DNA of 45,126 nucleotides from Bacteroidaceae bacterium (lineage in GTDB: Bacteria; Bacteroidota; Bacteroidia; Bacteroidales; Bacteroidaceae), in NCBI GenBank assembly GCA_024693505.1, contig JAILKU010000102.1, positions 1 to 45,126 of the forward strand, read 5' to 3'. The notes under the pieces were generated by a model, which ran no database searches, had not been told where the DNA came from, and saw only the letters and a list, made by a program, of their open reading frames with translations. Numbering within the stretch: position 1 is the stretch's first letter; every line of letters starts with the position of its first letter. This document shows positions 16,170-25,001 of this stretch, piece by piece. Position numbers and translations under genes: made by a program.

Positions 16170-19100
16170 ATGCGTTATTTTTTGTTCATTATACTCTCAC
16201 TAATGGCACCTTTGTTCATGCACGGAGCTGGCCAAAAGCCCGCCCAGCGACTCACTACCCTGCTTCAGCAGATGCAGAAGCGCGAGGAAGTCACTCCCGA
16301 CAGTTTCTTTAATGATGTAGCCCTCCTTCGCGAGACGATCCGACACGAAGAGGACGCTACCGCCATTGCCCTCTATCGGGCTGCGCTGGCTCATATACTG
16401 GCTCAGAACGCCTATAGGGCTCAGACCTATCACCGCGCCACGGAGAGTCACCCCGATAGTATTCAGGAATGGTCTCGCGAGGAGTATCTGCAACATGCCC
16501 GTAATCTATATCAGGAAGCCATGAAGGACCTCTCCCTCCTGCAGGATGCCAAGACGCGCGACTGGTTGCCGCTGGTGCATCAGGGACGCGACGAAGCCGT
16601 TTATGGCGGAGGAATGCTCTATGTCGTCTGGAATGCACTGACTGACGATATCCCCAACCGTGACTTGAAGGCATGGGAAGGACCTGGCCCTGACGAGATG
16701 ATCGCCTTCTATCGTTCCCGGAACCTCCTCGAGGCAGCTCTTCGCCTGGAGCTCTATCATACAGACTTCCGCAGACAAGACCCGGAGGAGCGTCGGACAA
16801 AGCTCCTGCAGCTGAAAGACGAATACCAACACATCCCCGCCTGCGCCCTTGTCTATCTGGAGCTGTCAAGATACATCCCCCGCACATTTGCAGCCATCAC
16901 GAATGACCTCTCGAGTGCGCTGGAGCAGAATAATCAGGAACGCAAGACTATGCTCGATACGGTTCGCGAGGGACTGAAACGCTACCCCACCTTTGCAGGA
17001 AAAGCCGAGCTGAAGAATCGCGAGAAGGAATTGCTGCAGCCTTCCTTCAGTTCATCAGAGATAAGGCGGGTTCTCTATCCCGGCACTGAAGCCTGCCTGC
17101 CCTTCACGGCTCAGAATGTACAGGATGTAACGGTGCGCCTCTATCAGTTGCCCGACGGTTTTAAGACCGAGACAGAAAACGCCGCAGCACGCATCCGCCA
17201 GCAGGGAAAACTTGTCAAGACTATCCGGAAGACTCTACCCTGCCACGAGGAATGGGAGACGTTTCAGGATACCTTGAAATGGGTCACATCTGCCTTTGGG
17301 CACTATGCTCTGCTTGTGGACGGCAAGGCGCCAGCATCTTTCCAGACAAAAGCACAGACCTACGTTCACTATTTCGATGTCAGTGCCCTGGATTTCTTTA
17401 CAGTTGCCCTGCCAAACGGACATCTGCGATTGGTGGCTGTGGATGCACAGAGCGGCAAGCCGCAGCCGGGTGTCAGTGTGGAAGTATTCCGGCAGGAAAA
17501 TGACGAGCTGCAGAAACCCGTCCTGACTAAAACTACAGACCGGAATGGACGAGTGGAATTTGCTGTACCCGATAATATGCGTGCTACATACATGGCTCGT
17601 CTGAGCCGTAGCGAGGACAAGGCTTTCACGCCCCAGTACATCTGGTTGAGGCGCTTTGGGAATGTGCGTCGCGAAGGCGAGACCCTGCATCTGCAAGTCT
17701 TCACAGATCGCGCCATATACCGACCCGGACAGACCGTCTATATGGCAGCCGTAGCTTACAAGCAGAAGGAATGGAAGGCCCAGACGATGGAGGGACGCCC
17801 CTACAAGCTGACGTTCTACGATGCCAACCGGCAGAAGATACTGGAACACGAACTCAAGACAGATGCCTACGGCGTGATATCCGACACGTTGCAACTTCCC
17901 GCCTCCGGCCTGCCCGGCCAGTATATGCTGCGCGTAGGTTCTCAGACCACATGGATCCGGGTCGAGGAATACCGCCGTCCCACCTTCCAGGTTGAGATGG
18001 ACGAGGCTCCTGCCCTTCAGTGGCCCAGCGACAGCATTACCCTCTCAGGGCGGGCCATGACGTACAGCGGTGTTCCTGTTTCGCATGCCCGGGTCACCGG
18101 CACCTTCCATTGGTCGGGCAGCCGTTGGTTCTGGAGCTATTTCCCCGACAACTCTGTGCCCGAACCCATCGACACCATTTATACCGACCAGGACGGGCGT
18201 TTCTCGGTACGCATACCCCTGAAGCGCGATGCCGAACAGATGAAACGAGGCCAGCTACTTAGCCTCAGCGTGGATGTGCTGAGTGCACAGGGCGAGACAC
18301 AGCAGGGGCAGCAGACCGTACCCCTGTGTACCTCACCCTTGCGTATCTGGGGTAGTGTGCCTGAACAGCAGGACAAGGGGCAACTGACACCCTGGACACT
18401 TAACCTCTATTCCAGTACCGACAAGCCACTGGAGGGCACCGTGCACTGCACCCTCTACACGCTAAACAACCAGGAACGTGGCGCAGTTGCTGCAGAGATG
18501 GACTTCAAAGCCGGAGAATCGACGGTACCTGAGAAGCTTAGTACATTGCCATCAGGTCGATACCAGGCTTGTTTTACTGCCCAGGTGAACGGGCACAAGG
18601 CGGAGTACGAGACACAGATAACCTTCTTCAGCGAGGACGATACGCGCCTGGCAGTCGATACCACCCTGTGGGTTTACTGCCCTGCTGACACCTTCTCGCC
18701 CGATGTCCCGGCTCGCGTCCAAATAGGCTCCAGCCTCAAGGACGCCTGGATTCACTGCACCATGGTTTCCGAGGGAGGACTGGATCTGGATACGATTGTC
18801 CACGTTCAGGACAGCGTCTTCCTGTGGAAACTGCCCTATAAGAAGGCCTACCGCCAGGGGGCACGCCTCTCCATAGCCCTCTACCACGAAGGCAACCTGC
18901 ACACCCAGGAATGCGTATTCCGCCTCCAGAAGCCCGATATGGCCCTGCGCCCCCACTGGGACACATTCCGCGATCACCTGCGGCCCGGGCAGCAGGAGGA
19001 ATGGCGCCTCACCCTGCGCCGTCCCGACGGTTCGCCTGCCGATGCCAATGTGCTTCTCAGTCTCTACGACGCTTCGCTCGATGCCCTGTCGCCTCATGCG

Positions 19101-21809
19101 CTGAACCTGTCTCTCGGCCTCAGTTATCACATACCCTCCCTGTCTGTAAATGCCAGCAACTACTTCTCCGAACGGCTGGGCTGTTACCTGGACTTCCCCA
19201 TGAAGTACCTCCGCATACGACCCTTTGAGACCTCTTCGTGGGATGCCAGATACTTCTCCGTACAGATGTATGCACGCCAAGAAAGTAAGCCTATGCTGAT
19301 GGGGGCTGCCGGACCTAAGACATCCACCCGGATGTATAAGAATGCAGCTGCAGTAAATACAATGGCAACGGCAGATGCCATGCAGTTTGATGCCGTTGCA
19401 GAGGAAGCCGCAGAGGCTCCCCTCAACCAGGCCCTGATGAGGGCTGATGGTTCCGGACTCAATATCCCTGCCCAAGAATCAGAAGGGGCGGGGGCTGAAG
19501 AAGCGCCCATTGATGCCTCTCTGCTCCGGCAGAACCTGAACGAACTGGCCTTCTTCATGCCGCAGCTGCGTACCGATGCCCAGGGCACGACAGCCATAGC
19601 CTTCACCCTGCCCGAGAGTATGACGTCCTGGCACCTGACGGGTTTTGCCCATACGCAAGACCTGATGACAGCCCGCCTGGACGAGACCATTGTGGCGCAG
19701 AAGGAACTGATGGCGGAACTCAACCTGCCCCGCTTCCTCCGCAACGGCGATGAAGCCTCGCTGACTGCCAGCCTGCGCAACATCAGCGACGAGCCGCAGT
19801 CGGGCACAGCCACCTGGCAAGTGCTGGATGCCGAGACGGAGGAAATTCTCCGCTCCGAGACGCTCCACTTCGAACTGGCTGCTCACGCCGACACCACTTA
19901 TACCTTGTCATATAAGGCCACGATGGAGCATCCCATGCTGTCGGTACGCTGGATTGCCAAGTCGGCCCAGTGCTCCGACGGCGAACAGCGTCCCCTGCCT
20001 GTACTGACAGACATGACACCCATCACCGAAACCCGCTCCTTTAGCCTCAACAAGGCGGGTCAGACACAAATTGACCTGCAGAAACTCTTTGCCTACGACA
20101 ACAGCCAGGCTATGAACCGTTCGCTTACCGTCGAATACACGGCTCGTCCCATCTGGCTGGCCATCCAGTCCCTGCCCTCACTGGTGGCACCGCACCGCCA
20201 GGACGTACTCTCCCTCACCGCAGCCTATTATGCCGGCTCGCTGGCAGACTATATCACGCAGCAGAATCCGGAGATAAAGGCTTTCGTGGCAAGCCAGCCG
20301 CAGCCCGAAGCCACCCTGAGCCGTAATCAGGAACTCACAGACATTCTCCTTCAGGAAACACCCTGGGTCGTAGAGGCAAAGCAGGAGGCACAGCGACAGG
20401 AGCGGCTGAAGACGCTCTTCGAGGTGGAGGCACAGCAGGACCGCCGCATGACGCTCCTCTCCTCCATCCGCCAGTTGCAGCAGTCCGACGGCTCCTTCGC
20501 CTGGTTCCCCGGCATGAGGGGCAGCGACTACCTGACTTGCGAAGTGGCCTATATGCTCACCCGCCTTGCCCTGATGACAGACAATGCCGCACCCGATGCT
20601 GCTACGACACTGCAGCGGGAACTGCTCGGCAGCGCCACGCGTTTCCTGGAAAAGCGGGTGGCAAGCGAGGTGGCCGAGGCGCGCAAACGGTCCAAGAAAG
20701 ACGTTTCCGTCAGCCTGCTGGGTATGCAGTACCTCTACGTGGCATACCGCTCCGGCTGGCAGATGGACCGCCAGGCACGGCAGGATGCCGACTTCCTGCT
20801 CGACCTCCTGCGCCGCGATGCCGATTCCATGCAGCGTGGGGAACGCGCCCTGGCTGCCATCATCCTCTCCCTGTCGGGCCAGCAGAAGCAGGCGCAGGCC
20901 CTGCTGCCCCGTCTGCGCACCCTCATGAAGCAGGCCGACGGCACCTACCTGGCCTACCCGGGCGGCAGCTTTACCTCCATAGACCGCAAGGTGCAGACAC
21001 ACGTTCAGGTGATGGAAGCCTTCCAGCTGGTGGAGCCGCAGGACACCGCCACCCTGCGCGGCATGCAGGAATGGCTCCTCGGGCAGAAGCGCACCCAGGA
21101 ATGGGAGCAGCCCGTGCAGACAGCCGATGCCGTGTATGCCCTCCTGCAGTCCGACGGAGCCGTTTCCTCACTCAAAGGTTCAAAGTTCAAAGTTCAGAGT
21201 TCAACCAGTCTTCAGTCTTCTGTCCTCACCCTGCGCGACGGACGCAAGAGCACCACCCTCTCCAGCCCCGAGACACCTATGGGCTACCTGCGCGAACGGG
21301 TTGATGTGAAGTCGCCACGTACCCTTAGCGTCAACAAGAAGGAGGACGGACTGAGCTGGGGTGCGGTCTATGCGCAGTACCAGATGCCCGCCTCGCAGGT
21401 GGAGGCACAGCGCGAAGGACTGAATATTCAGAGAGAGGTGCAAGGGGTTCAAGGTTCAAAGTTCAAGGTTCAAAGGGTGGGTGATCGCATCCATGTGCGC
21501 TATGTCATTACGGCAGATCGCGACTATGAATACGTGCGCCTGCTCTGTCCGCGTCCCGCAGCAGCCGAGCCGGACAGCCAACTCTCGGGCTACCGCTGGC
21601 AGGGCGGACTGGGTTACTACCGCGCCATCCACGATGCCAGCTCGGAGTACTTCATCGACCATATGCCGCGCGGTACTTACGTTATCGAGGAGGACTGGCT
21701 CATCACCCGCTCGGGCAACTACACGCTTTCCCCTGCCATGCTCCAGTGCCTTTACGCACCCGAGTTCCAGGCCCATACCGCCGGCTCTATGCTACGAATC
21801 GAACCATAG
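16170..21809 (+). CDS. Alpha-2-macroglobulin-like protein, no thioester
   Basis: The ATG at 16170 follows the TACCTTTG box by 30 nt and gives a signal peptide (MRYFLFIILSLMAPLFMHGAG) and 1879 residues. A macroglobulin domain with FTDRAIYRPGQTVYMAAVAY lies near residue 510. The A2M domain core (FFMPQLRTDAQGTTAIAFTLPESMTSWHL) is near 1115-1150, and an alpha-toroid domain follows from about 1330 (SDGSFAWFPGMRGSDYLTCEVAYML near 1440). Where thioester members have CxEQ, this protein reads PHRQDVLSL (about 1341-1349), so it cannot trap proteases covalently. Bacterial macroglobulins act in the periplasm or envelope as presumed protease traps. Two stretches near residues 1668 and 1758 (KGSKFKVQSS, VQGSKFKVQR) are encoded by a GTTCAAA-type repeat and look like inserts. 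Confidence 0.88.
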   Translation: MRYFLFIILSLMAPLFMHGAGQKPAQRLTTLLQQMQKREEVTPDSFFNDVALLRETIRHEEDATAIALYRAALAHILAQNAYRAQTYHRATESHPDSIQEWSREEYLQHARNLYQEAMKDLSLLQDAKTRDWLPLVHQGRDEAVYGGGMLYVVWNALTDDIPNRDLKAWEGPGPDEMIAFYRSRNLLEAALRLELYHTDFRRQDPEERRTKLLQLKDEYQHIPACALVYLELSRYIPRTFAAITNDLSSALEQNNQERKTMLDTVREGLKRYPTFAGKAELKNREKELLQPSFSSSEIRRVLYPGTEACLPFTAQNVQDVTVRLYQLPDGFKTETENAAARIRQQGKLVKTIRKTLPCHEEWETFQDTLKWVTSAFGHYALLVDGKAPASFQTKAQTYVHYFDVSALDFFTVALPNGHLRLVAVDAQSGKPQPGVSVEVFRQENDELQKPVLTKTTDRNGRVEFAVPDNMRATYMARLSRSEDKAFTPQYIWLRRFGNVRREGETLHLQVFTDRAIYRPGQTVYMAAVAYKQKEWKAQTMEGRPYKLTFYDANRQKILEHELKTDAYGVISDTLQLPASGLPGQYMLRVGSQTTWIRVEEYRRPTFQVEMDEAPALQWPSDSITLSGRAMTYSGVPVSHARVTGTFHWSGSRWFWSYFPDNSVPEPIDTIYTDQDGRFSVRIPLKRDAEQMKRGQLLSLSVDVLSAQGETQQGQQTVPLCTSPLRIWGSVPEQQDKGQLTPWTLNLYSSTDKPLEGTVHCTLYTLNNQERGAVAAEMDFKAGESTVPEKLSTLPSGRYQACFTAQVNGHKAEYETQITFFSEDDTRLAVDTTLWVYCPADTFSPDVPARVQIGSSLKDAWIHCTMVSEGGLDLDTIVHVQDSVFLWKLPYKKAYRQGARLSIALYHEGNLHTQECVFRLQKPDMALRPHWDTFRDHLRPGQQEEWRLTLRRPDGSPADANVLLSLYDASLDALSPHALNLSLGLSYHIPSLSVNASNYFSERLGCYLDFPMKYLRIRPFETSSWDARYFSVQMYARQESKPMLMGAAGPKTSTRMYKNAAAVNTMATADAMQFDAVAEEAAEAPLNQALMRADGSGLNIPAQESEGAGAEEAPIDASLLRQNLNELAFFMPQLRTDAQGTTAIAFTLPESMTSWHLTGFAHTQDLMTARLDETIVAQKELMAELNLPRFLRNGDEASLTASLRNISDEPQSGTATWQVLDAETEEILRSETLHFELAAHADTTYTLSYKATMEHPMLSVRWIAKSAQCSDGEQRPLPVLTDMTPITETRSFSLNKAGQTQIDLQKLFAYDNSQAMNRSLTVEYTARPIWLAIQSLPSLVAPHRQDVLSLTAAYYAGSLADYITQQNPEIKAFVASQPQPEATLSRNQELTDILLQETPWVVEAKQEAQRQERLKTLFEVEAQQDRRMTLLSSIRQLQQSDGSFAWFPGMRGSDYLTCEVAYMLTRLALMTDNAAPDAATTLQRELLGSATRFLEKRVASEVAEARKRSKKDVSVSLLGMQYLYVAYRSGWQMDRQARQDADFLLDLLRRDADSMQRGERALAAIILSLSGQQKQAQALLPRLRTLMKQADGTYLAYPGGSFTSIDRKVQTHVQVMEAFQLVEPQDTATLRGMQEWLLGQKRTQEWEQPVQTADAVYALLQSDGAVSSLKGSKFKVQSSTSLQSSVLTLRDGRKSTTLSSPETPMGYLRERVDVKSPRTLSVNKKEDGLSWGAVYAQYQMPASQVEAQREGLNIQREVQGVQGSKFKVQRVGDRIHVRYVITADRDYEYVRLLCPRPAAAEPDSQLSGYRWQGGLGYYRAIHDASSEYFIDHMPRGTYVIEEDWLITRSGNYTLSPAMLQCLYAPEFQAHTAGSMLRIEP
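21173..21230. repeat. In-frame GTTCAAA repeat inside macroglobulin gene
   Basis: GTTCAAA / GTTCAGA units with a 7-bp period, then CAGTCTT units, are read in frame as GSKFKVQSSTSLQSSV. A second tract of the same type lies at 21443-21478 (GGTTCAAGGTTCAAAG pattern, read as VQGSKFKVQR). Both sit in the poorly conserved C-terminal part. Confidence 0.7.
21443..21478. repeat. Second in-frame GGTTCAAAG repeat
   Basis: Four GGTTCAA/AGTTCAA units, read in frame as GSKFKVQ. This is the same heptad peptide as the tract 270 bases upstream, so the two are copies of one simple repeat. Confidence 0.7.
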
Positions 21810-21858
21810 CCGATAAAAGAAGGGATATAGAACTGAATCCTGTTAATAGACATGACTT

Positions 21859-23484
21859 ATGAATAATAGACATTCTCTCTTTTTTATCCTCCTTTTGGCT
21901 GTTGTTCCCGCTACATTTTGGGGACAGGAACCCGTTTGCAGCCAAATTGTTTCGGGCTCGGGGACAATCGTGAGAATACCCGACCTGCGGACCTCTGCTG
22001 ACGTTTCCCCCATGATTTACGGGCAGATGCTTGAGGATTGTAACGATAATGTGGTCTATGGCGGTATTGTCAACAAGCTTGGCGAGGAAAACTATATGGT
22101 GACAGAGCTATTGAAGAAGCTGCAGATTCCTGTGGTAAGGTGGCCTGCCGGGACTGCCATTTACGATTACGACTGGAGGCGGGGAGTCGGTCCTTTGCGA
22201 ATGGCCCAAAGCGAGAAAATATGGGGTGGGAATGAGTTCTATACTTTCGGTACGGATGAATATATAAACTGGTGCCGTAAGATAGGGGCGGAACCCTATA
22301 TTAACATTCCCATGGGGAACAACAACACGTTCAACCATTCGCTGGACGAGGCACTCGACTGGGTTGAATACGTGAATGGTGAGGCCGGTTCTCCGATGGG
22401 GGCATACAGGGCGCGCAACGGGCACAGGGACCCCTTCGGCGTGAAGTACTGGTGTCTGGGCAACGAGAATTATCTGGCAAACCAATTTCATGAAAGCGAG
22501 AATGCCTCTGTCTATGCCGAAAAGCTGTACGCCTATGCCTCTGCCCTAAAGCGGCACTTTCCGGAAATCAGCCTGCTCGGGGTGGGGCACACAGGAGACT
22601 GGAACGAGACGGTTCTTGACAAGTGCGGCAGGGATATAGACTTTCTGACCCTGCATTTCTACCTGAATGCCAAAATCAACGACAGGGAACTCGAAGCGCC
22701 GGCGACAACCCTGTTCGCGCCCGAGAAGGTGGAGGCCAGCATACGGCGGTTCAGCCCCGCCCTGAATGCATACAACAAGTCAGCAGGCCGCCAGCCGCAT
22801 CCCGTTCGTTTCAGCATCGACGAGTGGAACTGAAGGCACAGCGTCTGTAATGGGAGCGGATATTTCTTCACCCGCAAGGATGCCCGCCGGCTGTATGATG
22901 CTGCAGCCATGGCCTGCATGCTGAATGTGTTCATTCGCACCAGCCCCTTTGTCGGCATGGCGAACTATATTTTTCCCGTGAACGGGCATGGATTGCTGAA
23001 GACGGTAGGGGAACAGGATGCCTACACCTCTGCGTGCTATCCTGTTTTCGATTTATACCGGCATTTCATGACTGGCAGGGCGGTGGGAGTAGAAGTGACC
23101 GGCCCGGGTCTGAAGGACGTCAGCCTGAACAGCCTGGATGTTGCAGGCGATGTCGATTCATCCCTGGAAAACGTTCGGCGGGACTTCTGCTTCATAGACT
23201 GTGCCGCGGTGGCCGATGAGGCGCACAGACTGGTTGTCTCGCTTGTGAACCGCTCGTATGATACCAGTCAGGAAGTGGGAATCAGTGCGCCTCCCGGATA
23301 TGAAGCTGTGGAGGCATGGACAATAGATCATACGGACGTGCGTGCTGAGAATACGGCGGAGGGACGGGAGAATGTAACGGCGAGACAGATTGCAATAAGG
23401 AACAACAAACTGACGCTCTCGCCCTGTGCTGTCGCCGTTGTCGTAATGCAGCCTCTCCCCCTCAGCCGAAAACACAAATCGTAA
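21859..23484 (+). pseudogene. GH51 alpha-L-arabinofuranosidase, interrupted by TGA
   Basis: A frame of 541 codons encodes a secreted GH51-type protein. It has a signal peptide (about 1-22), MIYGQMLED, VVRWPAGTAIYDYDWRRGVGP, YWCLGNEN with the likely acid/base Glu203, and FSIDEWN with the likely nucleophile Glu322. Codon 325, three codons after the nucleophile, is TGA (22831-22833). Beyond it the same frame continues without shift: DAAAMACMLNVFIRTSPFVGMANYIFPVNGHGLL, then the C-terminal beta-sandwich ending at 23484. A truncated product would keep both catalytic Glu but lose the last barrel helices and the sandwich domain. Many neighbouring genes end in TGA, so recoding is unlikely. A recent nonsense mutation or a sequencing error is the simplest reading. 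Confidence 0.85.
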
Positions 23485-23489
23485 AATCA

Positions 23490-23530
23490 CCAAATGCAAA
23501 AATGCAAAAATGCAAAAATGCAAAAATGCA
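23490..23530. repeat. 8-bp tandem repeat TGCAAAAA
   Basis: Five copies of TGCAAAAA follow the GH51 remnant by a few bases. The same octamer (or its complement) recurs at 24236-24265, 24362-24400 and 24908-24932, and in shorter form near 334-360. Confidence 0.85.
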
Positions 23531-23622
23531 AAAGAATTTTTTGCTAGAAAGTGACAACGGCGCCAGCCCATTCCCCTCCCTTCTACTCCTTGCACCCCTA
23601 CTTCCTACTCCTTGCGCGCTGC

Positions 23623-23841
23623 TTAACTTTGCCGGCAAAAGCATTTCTGCGCCAATTCCAGATACGAGGAGCGAATGAGGGCGTAGAGTCCGCTCTCGTT
23701 GATGAAGACGAGGGGTGTTCCATTGACGGTGAACGAATCGTTCACCGTCTTATCCTCTTCATCCACATGCCGTTGGATGGCTCGGATTTCGTAGGCATCG
23801 TCGCGAATCGCGACAGTGGTTTTATCCTCTGCATCTGCCAT
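23623..23841 (-). pseudogene. Bro-N antirepressor remnant
   Basis: A 72-codon frame contains HVDEEDKTV and then GTPLVFINESGLYALIRSS, which closely resembles the Bro-N domain of phage and plasmid antirepressors (VDEDEK...INESGLYALI). Both the start of the domain and everything after it are missing; an in-frame TGA lies shortly upstream. It is a decayed fragment of a mobile-element gene in an AT-rich, repeat-filled gap. No integrase or attachment site is visible nearby. Confidence 0.55.
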
Positions 23842-24361
23842 TTGAATCGATGAGTCCCCATTTCAGGGAGTCTCCACTTCGATATTCGTGGCCTTAATCC
23901 CGTTTTTTATGCCGAAAACGGGCGGAAAACACGAAAAATGCGGATGTTTTTCACCATTTGATAATGGTTTGTTTTCCACTTCAGAAGATAATTCCCCTTC
24001 ATTTCCTTTCTTTTTTTGGCCTTAAAGTTAATGTTTTCTGCCACTTTTTCGGGCCATTTGGCTATTTACCTGGCATTTTCCATGTAAATATTTTTCCATG
24101 CAACCGAAAGCACTCTCGCCTATTTTGTGTAAGTATTTTTCGCACTAGCATCTTAACTATAACATAATCAGAGCGTTAGTCTGCTATCATTGACAAGATG
24201 GATTGCTGGTATCTACCTTTTGTGTCGATGAACAGTTTGCAAATTTGCATTTTTGCATTTTTGCAAATGCCAGCTTTCCATTTTCCGCTAATATAATACA
24301 AAAATATATATCCATATGTAATTATTATAATATATTATTTGGCGAATATCCCGAAAAACAC
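23842..24361. other. AT-rich gap without genes
   Basis: I see no credible coding sequence here. The stretch is clearly richer in A and T than its neighbours, with T-runs. It contains a TGCATTTT / TGCAAA inverted repeat around 24236-24268 and a run of A and T near 24290-24345. It may be relic DNA of the element that left the Bro-N fragment. Confidence 0.5.
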
Positions 24362-24516
24362 AGATGCAAAAATGCAAAAATGCAAAAATGCAAAAATTTT
24401 GCAGTGTTATCGTGCAGTATCGTGCGTTATCGTGCCATATCGTGCCATATCGTGCCATATCGTGCCATATCGTGCCATATCGTGCCATATCGTGCCATAT
24501 CGTGCCATATCGGACA
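24362..24516. repeat. Octamer tract followed by 10-bp tandem repeat
   Basis: TGCAAAAA octamers (24362-24400) are followed by ten near-perfect copies of TATCGTGCCA from 24408, exactly 10 bp apart, and one decayed copy at 24508. Translations of this tract are artefacts (YGTIWHDMAR repeats on either strand). Copy number is likely to vary between strains. Confidence 0.95.
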
Positions 24517-24535
24517 TCGCGCAAAAAAAATGTTG

Positions 24536-24695
24536 TACCTTTGCACCAGAAAAACGTGGACGGCGGCTCGACTTAGTCCGGACAACATCAGAGCTTCCCC
24601 ACATACCCAACAAAGGTCGGTTACCATATAACCAATGTTCTTTGACTTAATGATACAAACAAAGCTTCTCTACAGAAGGCGGCAGTAATTTTTAC
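24536..24695 (+). ncRNA. Possible small RNA after a TACCTTTG box
   Basis: TACCTTTG at 24536-24543 matches the -7 consensus and directly follows the 10-bp array. The next 150 bases have no ORF but can form small stems (GGTTA-CCATA-TAACC near 24620, CTTCT-CTAC-AGAAG near 24665). A run of five T lies near 24688-24694. No -33 element is visible. This is a weak candidate; it could equally be relic sequence. Confidence 0.2.
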
Positions 24696-24730
24696 CAGAC
24701 CCGGGTGTAAATTTTACTAGACCCGCCTCG
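24688..24730. repeat. Copy of the ACCCGGGT 22-bp element
   Basis: Read on the minus strand, this matches the first two units of the array at 12047-12090 (TCTAGTAAAATTTA, then ACCCGGGTCT). The repeat family is therefore dispersed and occurs in both orientations. Confidence 0.7.
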
Positions 24731-24739
24731 CGTAAGAAA

Positions 24740-24782
24740 AGACCCTCCCCCAGCCCATCCCTTGTAGGGCGGGGAGGGGAAT
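24740..24782. repeat. Single copy of the CCCTCCC GC-rich element
   Basis: AGACCCTCCCCC, CCATCCCTTGTAGGG and CGGGGA occur in the same order as in the left arm of the dapF/dapL inverted repeat. No partner arm is nearby. From here to 25001 I see only this element, two direct repeats of GGGTGCTAGGAATAG (24836 and 24857), and TGCATTTT octamers at 24908-24932. Confidence 0.7.
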
Positions 24783-25001
24783 GCTGGGGAAGCTGGAGAC
24801 GATAGGAGCAGGAAGGTGCCAGGAACAGGAAGCAAGGGTGCTAGGAATAGCGAACAAGGGTGCTAGGAATAGGACGCAGGGACGCCGTTTCCACTTTCTA
24901 ACAAAATCTTTTGCATTTTTGCATTTTTGCATTTGTTTTTTTTGCGATTCGTGCTTCCGGGTGAGGTAAACACAGCGCCTGCTCTGTCTCAGTTTCCTTT
25001 A

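Noticed and set aside
22831..22833. TGA read as tryptophan or selenocysteine
   Set aside because: TGA ends several intact genes in this window (for example pepD, gltB, lemA), and I saw no selenocysteine insertion hairpin directly after it.
22909..23484. Separate gene for the distal half of GH51
   Set aside because: It is in the same frame as the upstream half and completes one GH51 domain; no promoter or start context supports a separate gene.
24288..24631. Overlapping small ORFs on both strands with YGTIWHDMAR-like peptides
   Set aside because: They are translations of the 10-bp and 8-bp simple repeats.
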